From Agrobacterium cucumeris (lineage in GTDB: Bacteria; Pseudomonadota; Alphaproteobacteria; Rhizobiales; Rhizobiaceae): a stretch of DNA of 64,000 bases. The translations under genes and the position numbers were made by a program. The notes beneath the pieces are model-generated. The model worked only from the letters and a program-made list of their open reading frames with translations, made no database searches and was not told where the DNA came from. The stretch lies in NCBI RefSeq assembly GCF_030036535.1, contig NZ_CP080387.1, forward strand, positions 2,662,501 through 2,726,500. The letters run 5' to 3'. This document shows, piece by piece, positions 30,353 through 39,347 of the stretch. Position 1 is the first letter of the stretch; each line of letters starts with the position of its first letter.

Positions 30353-33300
30353 TCACTTTGTCTTTATTGCGGCAAGAGCCTCTCTCATCGCATCATCGCC
30401 AACCGTCACAAAACTGGCATTTTCCGTATAGATCAGCGCGCAGACAAATTCCTTGCCGGGATAAAGCGACGCCAGAATTTCCCGATAGATGGCAAGCTGG
30501 GCCACGTGGGAGTAGGGGATCTCACGGGCTTCACGTGGAGGAACACGGTTCGTTTTGTAATCCACCAGAATGACGCGGTCGCCATCCACCGCCAGCCGGT
30601 CGATACGGCCGGACACGGCATATTGCTGCCGGCCAATCGTCATCGTGCCCATGATGGATATTTCCGCGCGGCTGTTGGCGGAAAAGGCCGGTTGCACCGC
30701 CGGTTCGGACAGAACCCGCAAAACCGCCTGTATCAAATATTCGCGCTCGGCAGGAGGCCAGAAACGCGCCGCCCGTTCCGCATAACGCCGGGCCGCCGCT
30801 TCCCGTTCGCTCTCGGCGAAATCCGGCAGGGCCTGCAGCATGCGATGCACCAGTCGGCCGCGTTGCAACGCCAGAGAGGAGGCATCGGCTTTTTCGCCAA
30901 ATAGCGGTGAACGCACGGCCAGATCGTCCGCGCCGTCATCGATGATGGTGCCCGCACCGGAAGGGCTGAGCGGTCTCGGTAGCGAAGGCAGGGCCGGCAA
31001 GGGGGCAAGAAGTCCCGCCGGAAGGGCGTAGTCTTCATCTTGCTGCGGTTCTGGCACCCTCTGCGGCGCAGGTGTCGAGCGAGCTTCGGACTTGCGCCAG
31101 ACAAGCCCCTGCCATTCTTCGCCATCGGCTGCGAACTGCTGCGGCTGGCAGTGATCCTGATTATCCGCAAGCGCTGCCTTGACGATGGCGTGCCAGCATT
31201 CGGGATTTTCTTTTTGGCCGCGATAACCACAGATAACCAGATGATCGGCGGCACGGGTCATCGCCACATACAGCAGCCGGCGATATTCGTCTTCGGCGGC
31301 CGTCTTCAGGCGTTCCTCATCCAAGCGAATGAGATGATTGGAAAAGCCGCTGCCGGGCAGCCAGACCGGGACGGCGTCCCCTTCCGCTTCGATGAAGCGC
31401 AGCTTCGGCACATGGCTGTGGTTGAAGGCTTTCGAACCGCCATCGACGACAAAAACGACTGGTGCTTCCAGCCCCTTGGAGGCATGCACGGTCATGATCC
31501 GCACTTCGCCACGGTCCTTGTCCTGCTCACGCTTCACTTCAGGCGAATCGGTCTCCAGAACGGACAGGAAAGCTTGCAGGCCGGGCAGGCCGGTTCTTTC
31601 ATGGTCCAGCGCAAACGACAGGAACTCGTCCAGTACGTCGCTTGCCTCGTTGCCAAGCCGCCCGAGGAATTTTTTGCGCCCATCATGCAGTGTCAGAACC
31701 GCCGCGAAGAAATCATGTACGGTGGCCGTTCTTGAAAGCGTGATGAAGCTTTGCAGTTTTCCGGTAACGACGGAAAGGTGGCTGTTCTCTTCCCGCGAAA
31801 GCACCTGCAGCCGCTGCCATACGCTCTCCGTCTCGGATCGCGTCGCGGTGATCTCGAAGACATCATCTTCGGTCAGGTTAAAGAGCGGGCTCTTTAACAG
31901 TGCGGCAAGCGAAAGATCATCCTCCGGCAGCACCACGAAACGGCCAAGCGCCAGAAGATCCTGCACGGCAATGTGGTCGGTCAGGCGAAGACGGTCGGCG
32001 CCAGCGACAGGAATGTTTTTACGTCGTTTCAACTCCCGCGTCAGCGCATTAACGAAGGCATGGCGTTTTCTCACCAGCACCAGAATGTCGCCTGCTTCGA
32101 CGGCGCGTTCCACGCCCTTCTCAATAATAGTTTCGCTTCCGATCATGTCGGCGATCCGCGCAGCGATACGGCGGGCGACGATGGTAGCGGGTGCGCTTTC
32201 CCTCAAGGCATCGAAAGGCGCCGTCCAGTCTTCTTGGTCATCGGCAGTTTCCGGCGCCACCATGTCCCACACTTCCACGGTGCCAGGGTGTCCTGCGCGG
32301 TTGGAGCGGTGTTCGACGGGCTCGTTATCGGCACTGAGGCCGCTGGCATTTTGTGGGATCGAGAAGACCTGATCGACAGCGGCCAGCACGTCCTCCGTCG
32401 AACGGAAAGAGAGCGGCAGGCGGATGCGGTGAAAAGCCTGCTCCACCTGATCGACGCGCCTTTTGGTCTCATCGCGCTCCTGCGAGAACCGTTCCGGCCG
32501 CGCGCCCTGAAAGGAGTAGATCGACTGTTTTTCATCACCCACGGCAAACAGCGTGCGCCGCCCCATGCGGGCGCTTTCGCCGGTGAAGAAATCCGCCGCC
32601 AGCGACTGGATGATCGACCATTGTACGGGGCTTGTGTCCTGCGCCTCGTCGACGAGAATATGGTCGATGCCCTGATCCAGCTTGTAATGCACCCAGGCAC
32701 CCGCGGTATCGCGGTTGAGGAGATTGGCGGCGCGTTCGATCAGATCTTCGAAATCGAGCTGGCTACGCTGCTTTTTCAGATCCTCGAAATCACCGATCAG
32801 CCTCTCGGCCAGAACAAGCGCGCATTTCGTCGCCGCCAGCATCCGCACCAGACGATATCGGTTGCGGCAGGCAACGACATGATCCCGCGCCAGTGTTAGC
32901 GCGTCCACAAGATCGGGGGCGGATTTCTGCATGCCCTTGTTGATGACATAGGCATCCGATTTCTTCTCGCCCTTGGCCGTCAGCAGTGCTGCTTCGATGA
33001 ACTCCATCCGCCGCACCGGGTCCGTCTGCCGTTTCGCTTCCCTTAGCGCATAAGCGACATCGATGACGCGCGATCCGCCCACCTCATCGGCAAGCGTCAG
33101 ATAGGTGTCGAGCGCAAGGCCGGAAAGACCGGGCAGGGGCCAGAAGGCCGCCGCCGCCGTTTCCTCGGTTTCCTCATGATCGATCTGCATAGCCTGCCGC
33201 AAACGGGTATCGATGCCGCCGGATTGTTTTGCCTCGAGCAGAAAGGCGCGAAGGGCGCTGCGATTGGCGATAATGGCGGAAAGCAGCGATTCCAGTCCGC

Positions 33301-33910
33301 TTTCGTCGGCGAGATCAAGCACATAGGCAAGCGACTGCGCCAGTTCCGTGTCGCCTCCTGTCGAAACCGCCGTCAGAAGAGAGCGGCGGGCCTCGGCCAG
33401 CAGGGTAGTGGCTGCGCGGTCATCGAGAACCGAGAAATGGCCGGCGACATTGGCTTCCAGCGGAAACTGATGCAGCAGGGCCTCGCAGAATGCGTGGATG
33501 GTCTGAATTTTCAGCCCGCCCGGCGTTTCCAGTGCCTTGGCGAACAGCCGCCGCGCTTCGGCAAGCTTTATGCGATCTGGCACTTTGCCTTCAATGACTG
33601 TGATGCGATCCCTGAGATCGGAATCCGGCAAAGTTGCCCATTCCGCCAGCCGGTCGAAGACACGGCTCGACATTTCAGACGCGGCAGCCTTGGTATAGGT
33701 GAGGCACAGGATCGCCGACGGGCGGCATCCGGCCAGAAGCAGACGGATGACGCGCTGCGTCAACACATGTGTCTTGCCGGAGCCGGCATTGGCCGACACC
33801 CATGCGGAACTTGCCGGATCGGAGGCAAGCCGCTGCCGGGCGCTGGTCCAGTCGATCCAGCTTTCGGGTGTATCGGCGGCGGGGCCGTGATCGACAGGAT
33901 CAATCGTCAT
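30353..33910 (-). CDS. addA: Double-strand-break repair helicase-nuclease AddA
   Basis: 1185-residue subunit of the alphaproteobacterial AddAB complex, which resects double-strand breaks to load RecA. UvrD-type helicase motifs are present: Walker A SANAGSGKT (residues 39-47), LVDEAQDTSPVQW and GDEKQSIYSFQGA. The C-terminal RecB-type nuclease motif is VILVDYKTNR. The ATG at 33910 overlaps addB by 11 bases; a longer in-frame extension would lie wholly inside addB and is rejected. Confidence 0.96.
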   Translation of the reverse strand: MTIDPVDHGPAADTPESWIDWTSARQRLASDPASSAWVSANAGSGKTHVLTQRVIRLLLAGCRPSAILCLTYTKAAASEMSSRVFDRLAEWATLPDSDLRDRITVIEGKVPDRIKLAEARRLFAKALETPGGLKIQTIHAFCEALLHQFPLEANVAGHFSVLDDRAATTLLAEARRSLLTAVSTGGDTELAQSLAYVLDLADESGLESLLSAIIANRSALRAFLLEAKQSGGIDTRLRQAMQIDHEETEETAAAAFWPLPGLSGLALDTYLTLADEVGGSRVIDVAYALREAKRQTDPVRRMEFIEAALLTAKGEKKSDAYVINKGMQKSAPDLVDALTLARDHVVACRNRYRLVRMLAATKCALVLAERLIGDFEDLKKQRSQLDFEDLIERAANLLNRDTAGAWVHYKLDQGIDHILVDEAQDTSPVQWSIIQSLAADFFTGESARMGRRTLFAVGDEKQSIYSFQGARPERFSQERDETKRRVDQVEQAFHRIRLPLSFRSTEDVLAAVDQVFSIPQNASGLSADNEPVEHRSNRAGHPGTVEVWDMVAPETADDQEDWTAPFDALRESAPATIVARRIAARIADMIGSETIIEKGVERAVEAGDILVLVRKRHAFVNALTRELKRRKNIPVAGADRLRLTDHIAVQDLLALGRFVVLPEDDLSLAALLKSPLFNLTEDDVFEITATRSETESVWQRLQVLSREENSHLSVVTGKLQSFITLSRTATVHDFFAAVLTLHDGRKKFLGRLGNEASDVLDEFLSFALDHERTGLPGLQAFLSVLETDSPEVKREQDKDRGEVRIMTVHASKGLEAPVVFVVDGGSKAFNHSHVPKLRFIEAEGDAVPVWLPGSGFSNHLIRLDEERLKTAAEDEYRRLLYVAMTRAADHLVICGYRGQKENPECWHAIVKAALADNQDHCQPQQFAADGEEWQGLVWRKSEARSTPAPQRVPEPQQDEDYALPAGLLAPLPALPSLPRPLSPSGAGTIIDDGADDLAVRSPLFGEKADASSLALQRGRLVHRMLQALPDFAESEREAAARRYAERAARFWPPAEREYLIQAVLRVLSEPAVQPAFSANSRAEISIMGTMTIGRQQYAVSGRIDRLAVDGDRVILVDYKTNRVPPREAREIPYSHVAQLAIYREILASLYPGKEFVCALIYTENASFVTVGDDAMREALAAIKTK

Positions 33911-36900
33911 CGCCGTCTCCCGGTTCCGCCGTGGACCATTCCGAAACCCGGGCGAGATGGTCATATTCCCCCCCATAGGATTGTTGCTCTTCCGGCACCA
34001 GCCGCGAGGCGAAACCGTTCTCGCCTTCGCGCAGTGAGCGCACGAATTTGGCAAGTTGCTCGATCGATTCCGTCGCCAGTTCAATGGCCGATTTTGGCGG
34101 TCTTTTGCCGCTGCGACTGGAATGTTCGTTATTGACCTGGTCGGGAAAAAAACGATCGCCCGGCCGCAGGCGCACATAGATAAGGTTTTCCGGCGTGGGC
34201 GAACCGGCTTCGCGGAAGGCTCCGCGCATCAGCGCCGCCGCTTCCAGCGCCAGTTGTGGGTCAAGCAGCGCGCGCGCCTGATTGACCGAAGGCGCAAGCC
34301 CGGTCTTGTAGTCGATAATATCCGCGTGACCGTTTGACTTGATGTCGATGCGGTCGGCAATTCCGGTCAACCTTATCCCCGCTTCGGCTATTTCCTGGCC
34401 GGCGCGTGCCTCGAAAAAGCTGTGGCGAATGGATGGATGACGTTCCTTCTCCCAGTCGATGAAGGCACGTGCCACCGCCGCAAAACGTGGCCGCCAGATG
34501 ACATCCACATGCGGCGGCAGGTTTTCCGCGTCGAAACATTCGTCCAGAATGCGTTGCATGGCGTCGAACGAAGCCGGCGTGCCGGGGATGTGCCCCTCAC
34601 GCGAATAACGCTCGATGATCGCGTGATAGAGCGTGCCGCGATCAGCGGCACTTGGATCGCGGTTGAAGGGCTCGAGCGGGTCAAGCTTCAGGATACGCCG
34701 CGCATAGATCGAATAGGGATCGCGGCGCAGCCGTCCCACTTCGCTGAAGGAATAACGGGTTGGCTGCAGATTAGCCGGCGGCTTGGGGGCAGGGCGCTTT
34801 GCCGCGTCCTGATCGATGCTTTCATCCATCAGACCGGCCCAATGCCGATAGGTCTCGCCACGCTTCTTCAGTTCTCCGGCGAAATCCTCACCACCCAGTG
34901 CCAGCAATCGTTGCAGCCAGCGAGAAGCGACAGCCGGCGTTGAGCCCTGCCTCAACGCCCGGGTGTAAAAGATTTGTCGGGTGCCGTTGGCCATCTCAAA
35001 GTCATGTGCCAGCTGGCCGATGCGCCGTTCCGGCGGCTCAAGTCCGATAGCGGTCTTCATGGTGCGGGACAAGAATGGGTTATTCGCCGTCTGGCCCGGC
35101 CAGAGGCCTTCATTGAGCCCGCCAATGACGACGGTGTCGACGCTTTGCAGGCGGGCTTCGAGCGCACCGAAGATAAAGATGCGTGGATGACGCATGGATC
35201 GCGGTTTGATCGATTCCCCGGCAACCAGCGCCGCAAATATGTCAGCCCATTGAGGCCCGTCCGCATCGAGGATTTCGCCGCTTTCCATCAATTCGCCGAA
35301 CAGGCCGGAAAGCGTATCACCAGCCTCACCGGACCAGAGCGCGGCAAGATCATTGTTTTCATCCGCACAGATGGCTTCGATCACGCGGCCCGTCCGCTCC
35401 GCCCAATGGGAGAGTGGTAATTTGTCGGTAAAGGCCCGGCCAGATTGATCCCGACGCACGAAGGCAGAACCAAGCGGCTCGGTTGCAACGGCGATCCGCT
35501 GCGCCAGATCGCGGGCTGCTTCAAGGCTTCCTTCCGGCAATGCCAGCCGCCAGGCGGGTGGGTGCCGGTCATCGTGCTGCGCCAGCAGCTGCGCCTCCAG
35601 AACCGCTTCCAGATTGCCGATTTCGGTTTCGACGCGGCCGCCACGCAGTGCTATGAGTTCCAGCGCTTTTGAGGCTTGTGTGAACGCCGCCTCCGAAAGC
35701 CCGAAACGGGAGAGTGGATGCTTCAGAAGCGAAATGATCGGCACCGGGTCTCCGGGCCGCAGGATCGCTTCCAGCGCCAGTTGTGTCAGCCCGGCCCGCG
35801 GTGTGGCAGAAAGTGGCGTACCGGCCGAATCGTCGGCCTCTATGCCGAAACGCTGCAATTCCGTCGCCACCCGCCGCGCCAAGCCGCGGTCGGGTGTTAT
35901 CAGTGCGGCCTGCGAAGGACGTCCGGCACCCGGAGCTTCCAGCGCCAGCCTGAGCGCCACCGCGATGGCGGTTGCCTCTTCGCGCTCGTTGGCGGCTTCT
36001 ATCAGTGTGGCCGCCGCAAAAGCTTCATCGAAGAAGCCGGGGTCCCTGTCTTCGCGCCACCGGTTCCAATCGCTGGTGGACTTGGCCGGAGCGAGCGCCG
36101 CTGAAAAAACGGCCGCGCGTTTTTCAAGATCGCTATCGATAGCTCCGATCTGATCCACGTCGTCGCGTAGGATGCCGAGCTTCTGCAGCAGCATATAGAG
36201 CCCGTATTGCGAATGGGTACGGCTGGAAGGGTCGGTCGGGTCTTCGGCAATTGCCTCCCATTGCTCCTCTGACATGGCAAGATCAAGCCCCGGAAGCACG
36301 ACGACGCCCTGCGGCAAGGCGGCAACGGCGGCGATGAGGTCGGCTGCGGCCGGAATGGAGCCGGTAGACCCGGCCACGATGATCGGTCCCGTATCCGGCA
36401 AATTGGCAAGTCGGTTTGCCTCGGCCCGCAATATGCCGTTTCGATGCCGGCCGGCCGAGGAGCGGTTGAGTTCGGCAAGGCGCGCCGGCCAGAAGACGCT
36501 GGCGATCTTCAGGAAATCCGCCGTCAGCTGCCACCATTGCGCATGTTCGCCGGTATCGAGATGCTGAAGCGCTTCCCAATCCTTTTCTTCCGTATCCATC
36601 GCATCGATCACCTCGCCAAGCGCACGCGCCAGCCATATGGCATCGGCGGGGCTGGCGGGGGCAACGAGCGGCGAATCCGAATGGATCGCCCGGATGGCGT
36701 CCGGCAGGCTGTTGCGCCAGGCCAGAATAAGACGCGCCAGTTCGATCAGCCGGCCGGTGCCGGAAATCGGTGGTGCGAGATCCATGATCTCAGGATTTTC
36801 GATATCGAAAAAGCCGCTATCATCGTCCGTTTCGCCGAGCGGTCGGATCAGCGGCAGAATGGCGGATCTGCCTCCCAGAAGGTCGACGAATTCGGAGCGC

Positions 36901-37085
36901 AGTACGCGGGCGGAACGTCGCGTCGGCACATAGATCGTCACCTTGGCCAGTGAAAGCGGGTCGGCTGGGTCATATCTATAGCCGGCTGTCAGTGTCCCGT
37001 CACACAGCGTTTCCGCGAGCGTTTTGAGGAACGGTGTTCCCGCAGCGATCGTCAGGACGCGCTTTTCGTGGCGGGACGTGGTCAT
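33900..37085 (-). CDS. addB: Double-strand-break repair protein AddB
   Basis: 1061-residue partner of AddA. The N-terminal half resembles an inactivated helicase fold (VPTRRSARVLRSEF); the C-terminal nuclease motif is ADIIDYKTGL, with GTLYHAIIERY upstream. I did not see the four clustered cysteines of the Bacillus AddB iron-sulfur site, in keeping with the alphaproteobacterial subtype. It overlaps the murU-like gene by four bases and addA by 11. Confidence 0.95.
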   Translation of the reverse strand: MTTSRHEKRVLTIAAGTPFLKTLAETLCDGTLTAGYRYDPADPLSLAKVTIYVPTRRSARVLRSEFVDLLGGRSAILPLIRPLGETDDDSGFFDIENPEIMDLAPPISGTGRLIELARLILAWRNSLPDAIRAIHSDSPLVAPASPADAIWLARALGEVIDAMDTEEKDWEALQHLDTGEHAQWWQLTADFLKIASVFWPARLAELNRSSAGRHRNGILRAEANRLANLPDTGPIIVAGSTGSIPAAADLIAAVAALPQGVVVLPGLDLAMSEEQWEAIAEDPTDPSSRTHSQYGLYMLLQKLGILRDDVDQIGAIDSDLEKRAAVFSAALAPAKSTSDWNRWREDRDPGFFDEAFAAATLIEAANEREEATAIAVALRLALEAPGAGRPSQAALITPDRGLARRVATELQRFGIEADDSAGTPLSATPRAGLTQLALEAILRPGDPVPIISLLKHPLSRFGLSEAAFTQASKALELIALRGGRVETEIGNLEAVLEAQLLAQHDDRHPPAWRLALPEGSLEAARDLAQRIAVATEPLGSAFVRRDQSGRAFTDKLPLSHWAERTGRVIEAICADENNDLAALWSGEAGDTLSGLFGELMESGEILDADGPQWADIFAALVAGESIKPRSMRHPRIFIFGALEARLQSVDTVVIGGLNEGLWPGQTANNPFLSRTMKTAIGLEPPERRIGQLAHDFEMANGTRQIFYTRALRQGSTPAVASRWLQRLLALGGEDFAGELKKRGETYRHWAGLMDESIDQDAAKRPAPKPPANLQPTRYSFSEVGRLRRDPYSIYARRILKLDPLEPFNRDPSAADRGTLYHAIIERYSREGHIPGTPASFDAMQRILDECFDAENLPPHVDVIWRPRFAAVARAFIDWEKERHPSIRHSFFEARAGQEIAEAGIRLTGIADRIDIKSNGHADIIDYKTGLAPSVNQARALLDPQLALEAAALMRGAFREAGSPTPENLIYVRLRPGDRFFPDQVNNEHSSRSGKRPPKSAIELATESIEQLAKFVRSLREGENGFASRLVPEEQQSYGGEYDHLARVSEWSTAEPGDGDDD

Positions 37086-37819
37086 GCAGAGCGTTTTTCC
37101 CTGAATTGCTTGATGATGTTTTCTGCGTCTTCTATCGCATCGGGCGTGCCGACGGTGATCCAGTGCCCATCAAGCGAAATCCCGGAAAGCCGGTCATTTT
37201 TAATGGCGCGGTCAAAATAGATGTTGAGGTTGAAAGCATCCGTCGGCGCATCTTCAAGCAGGCGCGAGTCCATGGCAATGGCGCCGGCATAAACCACGGG
37301 GTTTGGGTCACCATCGCAATACCGCACCAATTTACCGTCGTCAGAAAGGTTGAAATCCTTTTTGCCGTTATGACCGGTGGTGCGATCCATATCAACACAG
37401 AGCAGGACCATATCCATGCGCTCCGGATCGAAGAATTGCGCAAGCTTGCGCAGGTTGCTGACTGCATTCAATTGCTCGCCGATCCAGAATAGATCGGCAT
37501 TCATGACGAAGACCGGGCCGGGTTCCAGCAGCTTCAGACCCTTGGCAAGCCCGCCGCCGGAGTTCATCAGTTGCGCCCGCTCGTCTGAAATCAGGATTTC
37601 GACGTCGGAGCGGTGCTCCAGATGAGCGATCATCTGATCCGCATGGTGATGCACATTAACGACGATCGTCTCAGCCCCGGCTTCCACAAGCGCGTCGAGC
37701 GCGTAATCGATCATCGGCTTGCCGGCAATCTTGACGAGCGGCTTCGGGATCGTATCGGTGATCGGGCGCATCCGCGTGCCAAGCCCGGCGGCCAGCACCA
37801 TGGCGTTTTTGATCGTCAT
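37082..37819 (-). CDS. murU: MurU-like nucleotidyltransferase
   Basis: 245-residue NTP transferase. The N-terminal MVLAAGLGTRMRP followed by IPKPLVKIAGKPMI is the sugar-1-phosphate nucleotidyltransferase signature. Placed directly after the AmgK-type kinase, it most likely converts MurNAc-1-phosphate to UDP-MurNAc in the cell-wall recycling route first defined in Pseudomonas. The ATG at 37819 is 16 bp after the kinase stop. It overlaps addB by four bases. Substrate is inferred from context. Confidence 0.85.
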   Translation of the reverse strand: MTIKNAMVLAAGLGTRMRPITDTIPKPLVKIAGKPMIDYALDALVEAGAETIVVNVHHHADQMIAHLEHRSDVEILISDERAQLMNSGGGLAKGLKLLEPGPVFVMNADLFWIGEQLNAVSNLRKLAQFFDPERMDMVLLCVDMDRTTGHNGKKDFNLSDDGKLVRYCDGDPNPVVYAGAIAMDSRLLEDAPTDAFNLNIYFDRAIKNDRLSGISLDGHWITVGTPDAIEDAENIIKQFREKRSA

Positions 37820-37835
37820 CGTCGTCAACCGTCTT

Positions 37836-39347
37836 TCAGTCGTTGAATTCCATGCCCATGCAGACACACCAGTCTCGAAGAGGCTGAAGCTCCGGATGCG
37901 AAAGCGCCGCGGCAAGATAGCGGAACGTCCTCGGCATATGTTTCATATAACCGGGTTTTTGATCCCGTTCCAACAGCCTCACCCAGATACCGGCAAGCTT
38001 GCAGTTACGCTGCGCCGACATGATGGCGAAAGCCTTGAGGAAAGCGGCCTCATCGAATGAAGGTGTGTTTCTTCTGCTGTCGAGATAATGCGAGAGCAGA
38101 CGCGCCTGCAGCTCGGGTTCGATGGTAACCCGGGCATCCTGCACGATGGAGGCGAGATCATAAGCGGTGGGGCCGATCATCGCGTCCTGAAAATCGATCA
38201 GGCCGACCTGCCGAATACCGCTATTCTGCGCCTGCCAGAGAAGGTTGGGTGAATGGAAATCGCGCAGCAGAAGCCCTGTTTCACAATCAGCGAGCGAGTC
38301 GATCAGGCTATCCCACAGGGCGTAATAGTCACTCTTCTCGCTATCGGTGAGCGGCTTGCCGCGTTTGTGGGGAAGATACCATTCCGCCAGCAAAGAGACT
38401 TCGATCTTCATCGCCTGCCGATCGAAGGGGGGAACCTCATAGGCGCTGCCGTCAATCACCGGCAACAGGTCGGGTCGCGGGGTCTGATGAAGGGCTGCGA
38501 GGCAGGCAACGCTCTGGAGATAACGTTCTTCTATCGGCGTTCCCTTGGGCGCAAGCACCCCGTCGCGCCCCAGATCCTCCAGCAGGAGAATGCCCTGATC
38601 GATATCCGCTGCCAGAAGCTCTGGCGCGCAAAAGCCGCTGTTTCGCAGATACTCGCCGATCGCCACGAAAGAACGCGCATCCTGGGCAAGATGGGCGATT
38701 TCCGCATAGGTCTTGCCATCCGCAATGATCGCGCCTCTCAAGGGGCGTCGCCAGTCCATCAGGATAAGGTCCGGGCCATCGGCGGAAATGGTCTCATAGG
38801 CACGCGTTGAGGCGTCACCACTCAGGAAACGGCGGGTCGCATCGCCCCTGCCATTTTTCGCGAGGAATTCGCGAATGGCGAAAACACGCTGAAGCCGCGC
38901 TTTCAGTTTTGCCGGAGCTTCGATGGCGGCCAGCCGTCCTTCGCCGGAATGCGTCAGCCGAAGCGTGACGGTCTGTTCCGGCGGCAGAACCTCGGCGGCG
39001 ATATCCGGCCATTCGATCAGGCAGACGCCGTCCTCCAGCATCTCGTCGATGCCGAGCTCGTACAGTTCGGAGACATCAGAAAGCCGGTAAAGATCGAGAT
39101 GGGCAACCGGAATGCGAGTGGAATAGGTCTGGATGATCGTGAAGGTGGGACTTGGAACTTCGAGATCCGGCTCATCCGCCATCGCCCGGATGAAGGCGCG
39201 GGCGAGTGTCGATTTACCGGCGCCGAGATCGCCGATCAGCGCCAGGCAATCGCCGGGTTTCAATGCCAGCGCAAGGTCTTCACCGAGCCTGATGGTATCT
39301 TTTTCTCCCTCAAGGGAAATAGTGATCGGCAAGATGTCTTGGCTCAT
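37836..39347 (-). CDS. tsaE/amgK: TsaE-AmgK fusion: t6A ATPase plus anomeric amino-sugar kinase
   Basis: 503-residue two-domain protein. Residues 1-150 are TsaE, the ATPase of tRNA t6A synthesis, with Walker A GDLGAGKST (39-47), VPSPTF and HLDLYRL. Residues 165-503 form an aminoglycoside-phosphotransferase-like kinase with LLRDFHSPNLLW (catalytic Asp363 and Asn368) and IDFQDAMIGPTAYDL (Asp385), which matches AmgK, the MurNAc/GlcNAc anomeric kinase. No stop or start separates the parts. The next gene is MurU-like, which supports the AmgK call. It overlaps divL by four bases. Confidence 0.92.
   Translation of the reverse strand: MSQDILPITISLEGEKDTIRLGEDLALALKPGDCLALIGDLGAGKSTLARAFIRAMADEPDLEVPSPTFTIIQTYSTRIPVAHLDLYRLSDVSELYELGIDEMLEDGVCLIEWPDIAAEVLPPEQTVTLRLTHSGEGRLAAIEAPAKLKARLQRVFAIREFLAKNGRGDATRRFLSGDASTRAYETISADGPDLILMDWRRPLRGAIIADGKTYAEIAHLAQDARSFVAIGEYLRNSGFCAPELLAADIDQGILLLEDLGRDGVLAPKGTPIEERYLQSVACLAALHQTPRPDLLPVIDGSAYEVPPFDRQAMKIEVSLLAEWYLPHKRGKPLTDSEKSDYYALWDSLIDSLADCETGLLLRDFHSPNLLWQAQNSGIRQVGLIDFQDAMIGPTAYDLASIVQDARVTIEPELQARLLSHYLDSRRNTPSFDEAAFLKAFAIMSAQRNCKLAGIWVRLLERDQKPGYMKHMPRTFRYLAAALSHPELQPLRDWCVCMGMEFND

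Noticed and set aside
30540..30549. TTCACGTGGA inside addA as a sixth parS site
   Set aside because: The core palindrome is broken (GGA instead of GAA) and the flanks do not match.
33911..34177. N-terminal extension of addA by 89 codons
   Set aside because: It lies inside addB in another frame and contains none of the helicase domain; the ATG at 33910 fits the family start.
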